Of a stretch of DNA of 64,000 bases, positions 39,112 to 48,325 are shown piece by piece. Position 1 is the first letter of the stretch, and the number at the start of each line of letters is the position of its first letter. Below the pieces are notes generated by a model. The model saw only the letters and a program-made list of their open reading frames with translations, made no database searches and was not told where the DNA came from. A program made the position numbers and the translations under genes. This DNA comes from Tachypleus tridentatus (taxonomy: Eukaryota > Arthropoda > Merostomata > Xiphosura > Limulidae), in assembly GCF_004210375.1 (NCBI RefSeq), contig NC_134834.1, positions 41,134,264 to 41,198,263 on the forward strand, written 5' to 3'.

Positions 39112-39381
39112 TTTGTTTGGGGAAATTTCGTCCAAAGCTACACGAGAGCTATCCACGCTAGCCGTCTCTAATTTAATAGTTTAAGACAAGAAAGAAGACA
39201 GCTGGGTTTCACCACCCATCGCCAACTCTTGGGCTAGTCTTTACCAAAGAATATTAGGATTAATCGTCACATTATAACGCCACCACGGCTGATAGGACGA
39301 ACATGTTTGATGTGACGGGGATTCGAATCCATTCCCCTCATATTACGAATTGAACGCTCTAACTATGATGTTATGTCGGGC
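39112..39381 (-). mobile_element. SINE family A, full length, diverged
   Basis: A reverse copy: GTTTGTTTGG tail at the left, then body, reversed B-box GGATTCGAATCC and head ending ATGTCGGGCC. Confidence 0.9.
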
Positions 39382-39895
39382 CATTAGGCCTAGAATCTAG
39401 ATCTAATTGTTTAACGGGGCAACGCTTGAATTGTAACCTTACGATACATTTATATTTTATAGATCATATACCAGTAAATATATGGCATGATTCTGTCCAA
39501 ACAATCACATTTTTCATGAAACAAGCACCACCTACAGGCTGCTATATATACTTACAGTTTCGGAAATATAATGTGTTGATGATAAATATGTAATTAATGT
39601 GTTAAAATGAGGCAACACTCATAGTTTACAACAAAAGTTTATTTTCATATCAGTTAACTACTGATCTTGATTTACAGTAAAATGGTAAAACATCAGGACA
39701 AACACAGTTATTAAATTTCAAGTTGTTCACAAATTAACAAAAGTTTATATATTAATGCTATATTTCAGTACCAGCCTAAATATATATAATAATAACTGTG
39801 GGCTATTGTTTTAGGTAGGATTGTTTGATCTGTATAAAAAATTATTCCTGTTCTCGAATCTCTTGTGGTTCTAGTATTAATATTCATGATGTCCT

Positions 39896-39975
39896 CCGAT
39901 GACACAGCAGTATATCTTTATGTTTAAATTTCTAAAATAAGGGGATAAATTCCCCTCAGTAGAGACAGTAGATAA
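39896..39975 (+). mobile_element. SINE-like fragment, third type
   Basis: CCGATGACACAGCAGTATATC and GGGGATAAATTCCCCTCAGT resemble a tRNA-derived head related to family B but with a different B-box half. Similar fragments occur near 51030-51125 (CCCAGTGGAACGTCAGTAAG, GGGTTCAGTTCCCCATGGTGG) and 53733-53790. Confidence 0.45.
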
Positions 39976-40134
39976 CCAAATATTCATGACAATTTCATTC
40001 TCCGAAAGAAAATACTTGTATTACATTCGTGTATGTTTGTAACTACGTCAGCCACAATGACTGTCCGACAGCCCTTTGTATGGGTTTTCGGTCAACTAGA
40101 AGGCCAGGACTTGACTGCACATTGCACGTATGTA

Positions 40135-41523
40135 CTTTCTTGTGCAAATTAATTGAAACAAGACGGAAAATTACGATTTTTTCAATTTTTTGCGTTTTAT
40201 TTCTGAGAATCCAAAAATTACTCACAAATTAATACATGGTATGACCGCCTTTATTTTTCAGCAGATCATTAATCTGCTTTGGTATCGAGTCCACGAGTTG
40301 ACTACAATCTTTACTAATTTTTGGATCGCGGTCTCACACCTCAATTATGGCCTCAATTAGCTTATCTTGCGTATTACAGTCTTTACCCCGAAGTCTTTCT
40401 TTACAAATCGCCCAAAAATTTTCAATAGAATTTAAGTCCGGAGAGTTTTCAGGCCAGTCCAGCACCTTTATTCGCGTTGTAATCATTAATTCTTCACAAG
40501 TTTCGATGTGTGGCACGGAGCCAGATCTTGCTGAAAAATTCCAGATCCATCTGGAAATCTCTTTTTCAATTCTGGAACGACTCCTCTCTGCAAAATTTCG
40601 ATGCACTGTGGTCCTCACATCATACCTTCTACGATATGTAAGGCTCCGACGCCATAGTAGCTGAAAAAGCCCCAAAACATCTTCTTCAAGGGATGTTTTA
40701 CGAACTGATTGATGTGAGATTTTTGAAGTTTCTCACCTGGAGATCTGCGAGCATGCAGACTTCTTTGACCCTGTACGAAGAAATTAGTCTCGTCACTGAA
40801 TAACACCTTCCTCCACTGTTCTTGCGTCCAGTTCTTGTATTTCAGACCCCATTGATACCGTTGTTTCGTCATTGAGTTGATAAGAAGTTGTTTTTTGACT
40901 GGTATCCTTGCCCTTCGACCGACATCAAGAAACTTACGACGAACCGTTGAAGAACTGACTTTTATTCCTTTGACCTCCGAATCTCTTTTTATGGCGTCAC
41001 TTCTTTTTCGTTGATCTTTCACACACTCCCTAACCACGTACGCGTCGTCTCTTGGCGTTGTTTTCCTTTTTCAGCCACATCTTTCTTTACGTTTCGGACT
41101 GATAGATCCGGTACTCACCTTGGCCTTGATTACACCGCTGACGGTCGATAGGCTAACACCAACAACGTCCGCGATTTCCCTGTAAGTCATGCCGGTGTGC
41201 TCGTGCAGTGTCACAATCTTTGTACGCTTTCTAGGAGTCACGTCCATTGTGTATGACGGTTGAAAGACGACTGATTAGTAGTAAAACAAATAGCCTCATT
41301 TTTGAAGAAAGTCTAAAGCAGTTTCGAATGGCGTAATATTCTTCAAAATTTCGTCATATATCCCAAAAATAGATCGACCGTACTGCAAAACGTTGCTAAT
41401 TACGCCGTCTATGTGAAAAAATGAGTATTAAAGGAAATCAGCGGGTCTAGCGCGCCTACACCGGCCGCCATGCTGAAAATATTGTAAAATGACCATTTGT
41501 TTCAATTAATTTGCACATGGGTG
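40135..41523 (-). mobile_element. Tc1-like transposon with both TIRs
   Basis: Terminal inverted repeats are TTGTGCAAATTAATTGAAACA at the left and its reverse complement TGTTTCAATTAATTTGCACA, truncated here, at the right. TA dinucleotides flank both ends (40133-40134, 41524-41525). The length of about 1.39 kb is usual for the group. It carries one decayed transposase on the minus strand. It belongs to a different lineage from the two Tc3-like copies. Confidence 0.92.
40334..41247 (-). pseudogene. Tc1 family DDE transposase, disrupted
   Basis: From a start at 41247 the N-terminus carries paired helix-turn-helix regions (TYREIADVVGVSLSTVSGVI, then SSTVRRKFLDVGRRAR). The catalytic domain follows: first Asp in LFSDETNFFV, second Asp in FQQDLAPCHTSK, Glu in SPDLNSIENFWAICKERL, spaced as in DD34E enzymes. 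A stop near 41075 and frame changes around 40640 and 40520 break it. Its job would have been excision and integration of the element at TA sites. Confidence 0.9.
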
Positions 41524-42229
41524 TAACAGGGATATGATTGTGTTACGTGCAGCAGCCACGTTATTCTAAAAGGTCATTCTTGTACCTTGTTCAACCAAGT
41601 GCAACAAAACCAGTTGGCATTATTACATGATTCAGTTCTTAGCATTTACTACTTTTAGAACCTCACATGAGAGACTGGTTTCCACGAGACTAGATAATTA
41701 CTCACTTCATCACTGAGTCTGAGCAATTTAAACCTTTAACTAAGTGTCATTAATGTGTTGCTATTGGTGCAAATAATACGAAGACCTTGACTAGCAAAAA
41801 TAAATATTTCATTTTTGTGTGTTTTTATAACTAGTATAATATATTCACTCTCGCCGTGGAACTCTAAGATCCTGTCATGATTCACAAAGACCTTAATCCA
41901 CCAATCAAGTGTCTCCTTTATCTTAATTACTTCTATAGCTACCTTGCTACGTCAATGCACCGATTCCTTAATTGATTTGATTGTTGCGAGTCCCCAAACT
42001 TAATACAGTTTAACGCGTTTAATTAATGTAACGAAAGGTGCAAGGAATCAACGGTCTGATTTGAAAAGAACTGTAGTTCTATTGTATCATCAACATTGAA
42101 ACTACAATAATTGTATACATTTAGCATCGAAAAGTAATCATATACTTTAAACATCAACAAATATGGGGAAAAATGATTAATAGTTTCACTGTGTGCATCT
42201 AGAAAAAGTTGCTTGTTTTTCGACACATT
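41524..42229. other. Intergenic, no supported gene
   Basis: No recognisable repeat, exon or RNA gene. Confidence 0.45.
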
Positions 42230-42337
42230 CCCTTGCAGCACAGTGGTATGTCTGCAGAATTTACAACGCTATAAAACAGGTTTCGATACATGTAATGGTC
42301 AGAGCACGTTGTGTAGTTTTGTGCTTAACTACAAAGT
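42230..42337 (+). mobile_element. SINE family B
   Basis: CAGCACAGTGGTATGTCTGCAG head, GGTTTCGATAC B-box, GTGTAGTTTTGTGCTTAACTAC tail. Nearby TTTTTCGACA and TTTCTCGACA may be an imperfect target duplication. Confidence 0.85.
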
Positions 42338-42669
42338 TTCTCGACAATAGTCAATTACTAACTCAAAGTATTTACGAATAAAAATATATTTAATGTATCA
42401 TTATTTTATGCCAATTACAACTACGACGTTCATTTACGTTTTATTTGACTTTGTTTCGTTTGACTGTTGAAACCTGGATTCCATCGTTTTAATTCCGCAG
42501 ACAAAACACTGGGTCACTAGGGGATTTGACTTTGTCCACTTAAATTATTTATGTAATGCATTGTTCTATTATTAGAAATAGGTTTGAAGATAGCGTTATG
42601 GTTTTGTTTACCTTTAATATTTCTGTCGTTTGGTTCTCATTTTCTAGGTAGAAAACGTTATTGTTAATT

Positions 42670-43490
42670 GAAACAACGGAAAGGGTTGGAAGGGTCAAGA
42701 GATTTTTTTTGAAAGTATATACAACAGTGAGTGGTTAGAATGGTCAAGTTATGTTGTACAAGTAAAGAATGGTCCAACAATTGACTTTACTACGTTGTTC
42801 TCCACAATTCTGTTGAAAGCTTCAATTTCCATTATAAATTCATTAATTGAACAATTGTGTTATTCTTTCACAGTATCGGAAGAAAGAAACTTTAACTCCA
42901 AAAGCATAAAAGATATATTAAGTTTCGGTATTTATAATAATTATATGTTTTTCAATAACCAGGAATTCAAACAAGTAATAGGAGTTTCATTGGACGCTAA
43001 CTATTCTACTTGTGTTGTAAATTTATATAGTTATTTTTATGAGAAAATGTTTATTGAACATTACCTAAATTCAGGCATTTTTGTTTAACTTACAGATATG
43101 ATTTAATTAGTGTAAAAAATCCTGAGATAAATGATGTTATTCACACTATTTGTACAGTAGAATTAGAAATCAAAATAATTGATAATTATATCAATCTAAA
43201 ATATTTTAATGAAAAAATATTTTGCTTTTGAAACATATGGTTTACCTTTTTCAATAGTCGTGTACCCTATTCTTCTGTTGTAAGCATTTTAACTTCACAA
43301 TTAGAATGATTTTGTAAAAATTCCATTTTATTATTAATGTTGAATTATTGATGCAAAAATTAATATTTAATGAATTCAATAAAGAAACTCTAAATAAAAA
43401 TATTAAAAATATTATTTGATGAATATAAGAATGTGTTATATAAATATAAAGAAGTAAAGTTTAAGGAAATTTTACTGAAACTTTCTCATA
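42670..43490 (+). pseudogene. Reverse-transcriptase fragment, Penelope-like or related
   Basis: The open part (42795-43088) contains FKQVIGVSLDANYSTCVVNLYSYFYE split over about 30 residues. Its pattern matches the GIPMGTNxAPxxADL block of reverse transcriptases. Downstream, after stops, KNPEINDVIHTICTVELEIK and VPYSSVVSILTSQLE fit the regions after the active site in the same family. The catalytic YxDD region is missing or mutated. A family A SINE abruptly ends it at 43500. Whether it is Penelope-like or another non-LTR type cannot be decided here. Confidence 0.6.
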
Positions 43491-43499
43491 AGTATTTTT

Positions 43500-43709
43500 C
43501 CGTCGCGCCAAACGTGCTCGCCCTTTCAGCCGTGGAGGCGTTATTACGCGACGGTCAATTCCACTATTCGTTGGTAAAAGAGAAGCCCAATAGTTGGCTC
43601 TGGGTGGTGATGACTAGCTGCTTTCCCTCTAGTCTTACACTGCTAAATTAGGGACGGCTAGCACAGATAGCCCTCGAGTAGCTTTGTGCGAGATTCAAAA
43701 CAAACAAAC
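43500..43709 (+). mobile_element. SINE family A, 5' truncated
   Basis: Begins just after the B-box (CCGTCGCGCCAAACG) and ends in (CAAA)n. It sits at the 3' end of the reverse-transcriptase fragment. Confidence 0.9.
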
Positions 43710-43916
43710 AATACAGTGGATGGTGGTTCAGAGTTATATTAGTTATTTTGAATAACTGGTTGGGTCCCTTCACTCTAGTATTACTTGTTTGCTAAGCTAC
43801 TAATTAGTTCCTTACCTTCATATTTGGGGCTGGAATGCCAATTTCAGGAGGTAAGTTTATCTTACTTACCCCCAAGTGGTGATATGTTATTATTTTGATT
43901 TCTTTTTCTTTACTTT

Positions 43917-44010
43917 GGAGAGCAGTCACTTTCCCACAATTGTTTGCTGGTAGTAAAGGGTGATATAGATGTGGGACGTTATGCGTTGGAACACCCACAT
44001 CTCGCTCTCC
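43917..44010 (+). ncRNA. Structured 94-nt dispersed element, copy 1
   Basis: Predicted three-way junction: outer stem GGAGAGC with GCTCTCC (43917-43923, 44004-44010); inner hairpin 1 TCACTTT with AAAGGGTGA (one bulge); inner hairpin 2 GATGTGGG with CCCACATC. The second copy at 62338-62431 has the same length and differs mainly in the two loops. Transcription is not shown. It may be the structured part of a mobile element. Confidence 0.45.
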
Positions 44011-44087
44011 TAATTTCAATTGATTTTGATTATTTTATTGCTCTTGAATTTCTTCATGTGAGACTGGCGAGTGGAAGTTAAAACTGA

Positions 44088-44165
44088 CAGTCAGTGTTTC
44101 CAACCACAATGTGGTTTCTACGTCATCAGTCAGTGTTTCCAACCACAATGTAGGTTCTACGTCAT
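44088..44165. repeat. Tandem duplication, 2 x 39 bp
   Basis: CAGTCAGTGTTTCCAACCAC starts each unit (44088, 44127). The units differ at two or three positions and are followed by the beginning of a third (CAGTCACC). Confidence 0.95.
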
Positions 44166-44169
44166 CAGT

Positions 44170-45090
44170 CACCTTCAAAATCTAGAGTACAGTTTATATA
44201 TCACATTATAGCTTGTATCCTGGGGATCCTTTTAATTGGTGCAGCGTCTTTGATTTTTGTTCGGATTTATTTTTGTGTTTATTACAAATATATGTTATAC
44301 AATATATTAATTACAGAAATGTAAACTAATTTGTTGTCGATACGTGCTATACCTATGAAACGTTATAAATGCAAAACTGTGCCATGCAAATTAAATGTCG
44401 AACTGTTTGTTTATTTTTGTTTAAAGTTAGCTACACAAATACACAATGGGCTATCTGTGGCTGCCCATCACGCTCACCTAAACTTATTTTCTAGCATTAT
44501 AAGTCCACAGAAATATAGAAGTGAAAGCCATTGAGTCATTGTTTAAGTAACACATATTAACATATACCTGGATAAAACATAGTGAAGTTTTATATAAGTA
44601 AAAAAAAATAACGTCTTTAAAAATGTAAAATATGCCATATATCTGAAGTCTTATTTTACAATAGAGTAAAACTACATTTACTAAAGTCATAGTGTGTTGT
44701 TGTTTTCAATCAGAAGATACTTTTAAAGTAACTCTAAAAGCGAAAACTATAAATCTAGTGTTATAATATGAAAAGATCAATGTTGACACTTCGTCTTGTG
44801 GTGATGGCATCACTTCTAGCAGCTCGCCCTCTGACATAAGTGACACGATCATATTATGCTGCCTGATAACATCCTCGTTTTTGGAAAAAACATGGGTTTT
44901 CATATTAAGTATTTGAAAAAAAAAATTGATATTAAATTTGGTTATTACTCCAACTTGTATATTAATTAATTTAATTTTGCATATCACATACATGTCCATC
45001 ACCTAATTAATTTATTAATATTTAATTAAATAAAGTATTACTTAGATATTAATTAGGAATTTGCACTTCACCATATATTAATCACATTAT
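44170..45090. other. Intergenic with one coding-like patch
   Basis: Contains a reverse family B-type SINE fragment at about 44402-44477 (TAGCTACACAAATACACAATGGGC) and a GC-richer patch at 44766-44920 that is open in several frames (see findings). The region 44930-45110 is dominated by TTAATTAAT-type motifs. Confidence 0.45.
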
Positions 45091-45093
45091 TAA

Positions 45094-45336
45094 TTAATCT
45101 TTAATTAATAAATCTCCCCCCAGTAACATCTCAACCACCCTCCCTCCTGGTATTGTCCGTTGGCAGATAGTACATGGCCAGCAAGATCTGCTCACATCTC
45201 TAATGATTCCTGGGCAATGGACATTACTAGTGAATCTATCTGCTATCTTCTTTGCTCTTAGGTGTCCTTGCACAGTCAACTCGTGAATTTGTTCCATTAG
45301 TTGAGTCCTGTATTTTGTTGTTATGATTTGCTTCAC
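45094..45336 (-). pseudogene. Integrase H2C2 zinc-binding domain, Gypsy type
   Basis: An 80-residue open piece. IHELTVQGHLRAKKIADRF supplies the two His, and CWPCTICQ the Cys pair, of the integrase N-terminal zinc finger, with the usual CPGIIRDV between them. The catalytic core is missing: the frame ends soon after CQRTIPGGRVVE, and no DDE residues follow. Start and stop are not those of a natural protein. Confidence 0.75.
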
Positions 45337-45408
45337 TTCCCCAGTATAATTTCTCTGTTTGATTTGGTACAGGAATTCCTTCTAATACTCTGCTCTATAA
45401 GTGCTTTA

Positions 45409-45878
45409 CCCCTTTGTCTTCTGCTCGATTTTTTCCCATATATTGTCACAAAGATTGTGCAGTGAAAAGTGTTTCTTTTACGCTTCCTTCAATTCCTGCA
45501 AACATACATTCGTGATATCACCTTTTGATCTTTGTAAAATCTTCGTGTTATGTTTGCTCTTATTTTTTGAGTTCTATTGGTGACTGCCAATGCTTCTTCG
45601 TTTATATATATATGTTTTTCATACATATAGTCTTTGATAGGTCTGATATAGCACTCCCTTTTGTTTCTCTATTCTATTGGTACCGTCTCCTTTGTCTTCT
45701 GTTAAATTTTCTCCCAGGCATTGTCCCAAAGTTTCTGCAATGGAGGGACTTTCTTTCATGGTTCCTTCAGTTCCTACAAACCTACATTCGGGATGTCCCC
45801 TTTCTGACACTTGTAAGGTCTTGATGTCTTGCTTGCTCTTCTTTTCTTGACCACTAGTGGTGACCACCAATGATTCAT
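45409..45878. repeat. Internal duplication in the Gypsy remnant
   Basis: 45409-45600 and 45688-45878 are diverged copies in the same orientation. Both contain CTTTGTCTTCTG near the start, then CTTCCTTCAATTCCTGCAAAC versus GTTCCTTCAGTTCCTACAAAC, then a TTGGTGAC/GTGGTGAC end. Identity is about 70% by eye. Confidence 0.8.
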
Positions 45879-46083
45879 CAATCTTCTTTCGGTCTGGTAT
45901 CTGACTTTCTACTGGCAGGTATGTTTTAAACAATTTGGTCAAATATGGATGTTTTATACTGTTGTCTCCAGGTCTCCCACATAATATAGTGCATTTATCT
46001 TTATTTTCTTATGGGACACTTTCTCATTGTCCCATCAATAAGTACACACATACACTCACATGTGTAGTTTGCCTCTTATTTGG

Positions 46084-46287
46084 TCATAATATAGTAGACT
46101 GGTTCTCACTACTGCAAACAATTTCTTGTAGGCACTTCACTCTTTTGTCCCCAACATATTCTTCACTCACTGGCATGTTGTGATTTGTTGGTACTTCTGA
46201 ATATCTGTAACATGCTCCAATCACTATTGGCACTGTTGATCCATTTATTAACTTAAGTCGATTGTTAGTCGTGTACTGATTAACCAT
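46084..46287 (-). pseudogene. Retroviral-type aspartic protease, active site lost
   Basis: Reads VPIVIGACYRYSEVPTNHN, then MPVSEEYVGDKRVKCLQEIV, ending CSSENQ. The spacing matches the region leading to the DTG/DSG active site of Gypsy-type proteases, but the site itself is replaced by EIV. Inactive remnant between the zinc knuckle and the integrase piece. Confidence 0.55.
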
Positions 46288-46461
46288 GGAAATGGAACTT
46301 CCTTCTCACAGTAAATCTGGCGTCTTTTATTGATTCTGTTTCTTTTGGCAGCAGCATCTATGCTGACAGTCAAACTTTCTAGTTTCTTAACAACACCATC
46401 TATAGAAGTTGCTATAGCAGCTTTATACTGAGATTTCTGCTGTTGCTTGTTAGTAATGGAC

Positions 46462-46507
46462 TTCCATTCCTTCGCAACGTTACATATTTTATAACAAATA
46501 TAACATT
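46462..46507 (-). pseudogene. Gag CCHC zinc knuckle, degenerate
   Basis: KKCYICYKICNVAKEWKS: the first two Cys are in place, the expected His is Asn and the last Cys is Trp. Position ahead of the protease supports the reading. Confidence 0.5.
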
Positions 46508-46520
46508 TCTTTACCCATTT

Positions 46521-47202
46521 GCCTGTTTACCCCATTTAATCTTTGGTAGACTCCTCTTTCTAGTCAACTACCAGTTTTTGTTTTAAATAATAATCTCTTC
46601 AAAATAAGACAAATGTATGTACAAAAATTATTTACACCATGAAATATCACAGTTGTATACAAAACTCTATATAATTAATCTTTATTTTCAAATATCCACT
46701 TAGGCTGATTCAATTACTTTGGAATATAATTGACAATATAAACTATTTTTCTCACAGTACTATTAGTAAATTATTCACTTAGTAAGTACCCCATGGGTTA
46801 CAACAGTTGTATCGTAACTTTAAAAAATTGTCTACTTCTCATCAAAATCCATAGAGAATGGTTCAATTAATATAGATCCCCCTTTTACAATACAAATTAT
46901 TATATTTATTAAACTTTGAAACTAACTTTATCATATCGCTCGATATGGTTAATTATTCTCACACCAGCTAACTTCACGTTTTCTCTCATTGACTAATTTT
47001 CTGAGAAAAGAACAATTTTTCTCAGTCTAGCTCACAGTTGGTTGGTAGCCCATATATTTATAAATTGTTCATTGAGGCCTCAAACTTTCTGTAAATTACG
47101 CAGTGACGTTTGAGTGTAACAATACAAACTTGAGGAAACATCAAAAATACAGTAACTTGGCGTCAATAATTGACTCACACAATGTATGACTCTTACCACG
47201 TT
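46521..47202. other. Intergenic, no supported gene
   Basis: AT-rich; may include 5' sequence of the Gypsy remnant, but no LTR boundaries were recognised. Confidence 0.4.
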
Positions 47203-47402
47203 GGACCCGGCATTGCCAAGCGTGTTAAGGCGTACGAATCGTAATTGTAATTGGGGTGTTATAATGTACGGTCAATCCCACTATTCGTTGGTAAAAGAGT
47301 AGCCCAAGAGTTGGCGGTGGGTGGTGATGACTAGCTGCCTTCTCTCTAGTCTTACACTACTAAATTAGGGACGGCTTGCACAAAGCTACTCGAGGGCTAT
47401 CA
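47203..47402 (+). mobile_element. SINE family A with rearranged, inverted tail
   Basis: Head (CCCGGCATTGCCAAGCGTG) and body are in plus orientation, with a gap over the B-box. At GGGACGGCT the sequence switches to the reverse complement of the family tail (GCACAAAGCTACTCGAGGGC). CTTACCACGTT (47192-47202) precedes it, and the same word appears reversed at 47452-47462. This links the SINE to the hairpin that follows. Confidence 0.85.
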
Positions 47403-47411
47403 AAAAATCAT

Positions 47412-47521
47412 AGCAAGAGTGTTGAAAGTGATTATTTAAGTTCGGTTGTATAACGTGGTAAGTTTGTTTGTTTGCCACGTTATACAACCAAACTTAAATA
47501 ATCACTTTCAACACTCTTGCT
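47412..47521. repeat. Near-perfect 47-bp inverted repeat (hairpin)
   Basis: Arms 47412-47458 and 47475-47521 pair with one mismatch, and the loop is 16 nt. The loop, TAAGTTTGTTTGTTTG, is the reverse complement of a SINE tail plus target-site bases. The arms are duplicated flanking DNA. Confidence 0.95.
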
Positions 47522-48007
47522 GTTATTTTTTTTAATCATTAAATATTAACTCACCAAATAAATTGAATAATAACTCTTAAACTAAACAGTTTTGTATATC
47601 CAAAAAATATTAATTACTAATTTGAAATCATTCTTTCCCCAACTTATGTGCCTACAGTGAAGTTATAATTTATAAAGCTTCTGTAATAAATAATAATTTT
47701 ATTTGAAACAAACATGGATTTTTAACGCGATAAAACAGGCAATTTTTAAATACTCTATAACTTTTTATTTTCTATTTACATAGATTTTATTTTAATTTTT
47801 TTATCGATGTTAAGTTTGTGAAAATTCGGGACAAGAAAACATAAATCGAGTTCCACTCTCTTATTAGTGAAGAAAATCGTCTGATCATAGAAGTTCTTCT
47901 ATTGTTGTCTTGCATCTAGCTTCCTAATTCAGTTAAACACTAGTCAAAAATTCTTGTGGATCTAAATATGTTTCAGAAGTTTACTTTTCTCAATTTTTCT
48001 ATCTACT

Positions 48008-48325
48008 CTAGTCCTCTGAACACTCTGAATCTGATGATTTCCTTTCGTGAAACAAATCCCGCAGTTTTTTGAAGTAAGGTGGTCTCATTGATTTATATTT
48101 CTTAAATTTGTTGTAACGTCTACAATGTGAAGGTACCTTTTTCCTTTCAGTTAACAGAGTTTCTGATATATATGAGATTATTAGTTGATATTTATGAGGC
48201 TGTGTTGGTATAAAATATTTTGTATGTGATCCTTCAAGACTCGTCATCATGTTTGTTATTTTATTTGAGGCATTACTATTTTGGATGTCTTTCTTATTGG
48301 TAAAAACATTCGCCTTTGTTTCTTT
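48008..48325 (-). CDS. Unknown basic protein, exon 2 (last)
   Basis: A 318-bp exon with 105 codons and a TAG stop. A pyrimidine-rich acceptor ends TTATTTTTAG at 48326-48327, and the exon starts in phase 0 with KETKANVFTNKK. This matches the phase-0 donor of the exon at 50682-50816. The product is hydrophilic and basic in the middle (ERKKVPSHCRRYNKFKKYK, then RPPYFKKLRDLF) and ends in an acidic Ser-rich tail (SSDSECSED). I recognise no domain. The basic-then-acidic layout suggests a nuclear or nucleic-acid-binding role, which is only inference. Open length, splice match and charge pattern make it the best host coding exon in the window. Confidence 0.62.
   Translation of the reverse strand, partial: KETKANVFTNKKDIQNSNASNKITNMMTSLEGSHTKYFIPTQPHKYQLIISYISETLLTERKKVPSHCRRYNKFKKYKSMRPPYFKKLRDLFHERKSSDSECSED

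Larger units (their letters stand above)
45094..46520 (-). mobile_element. Gypsy-type LTR retrotransposon remnant
   Basis: Minus-strand order: Gag zinc knuckle (about 46500), aspartic protease (46084-46287), a spacer region, then the integrase zinc-binding domain (45094-45336). Reverse transcriptase and RNase H, expected between protease and integrase, are absent. LTRs were not found. The spacer holds an internal duplication. Confidence 0.7.

Noticed and set aside
40347..40664. 105-codon plus-strand open frame
   Set aside because: Antisense of the Tc1 transposase on the minus strand.
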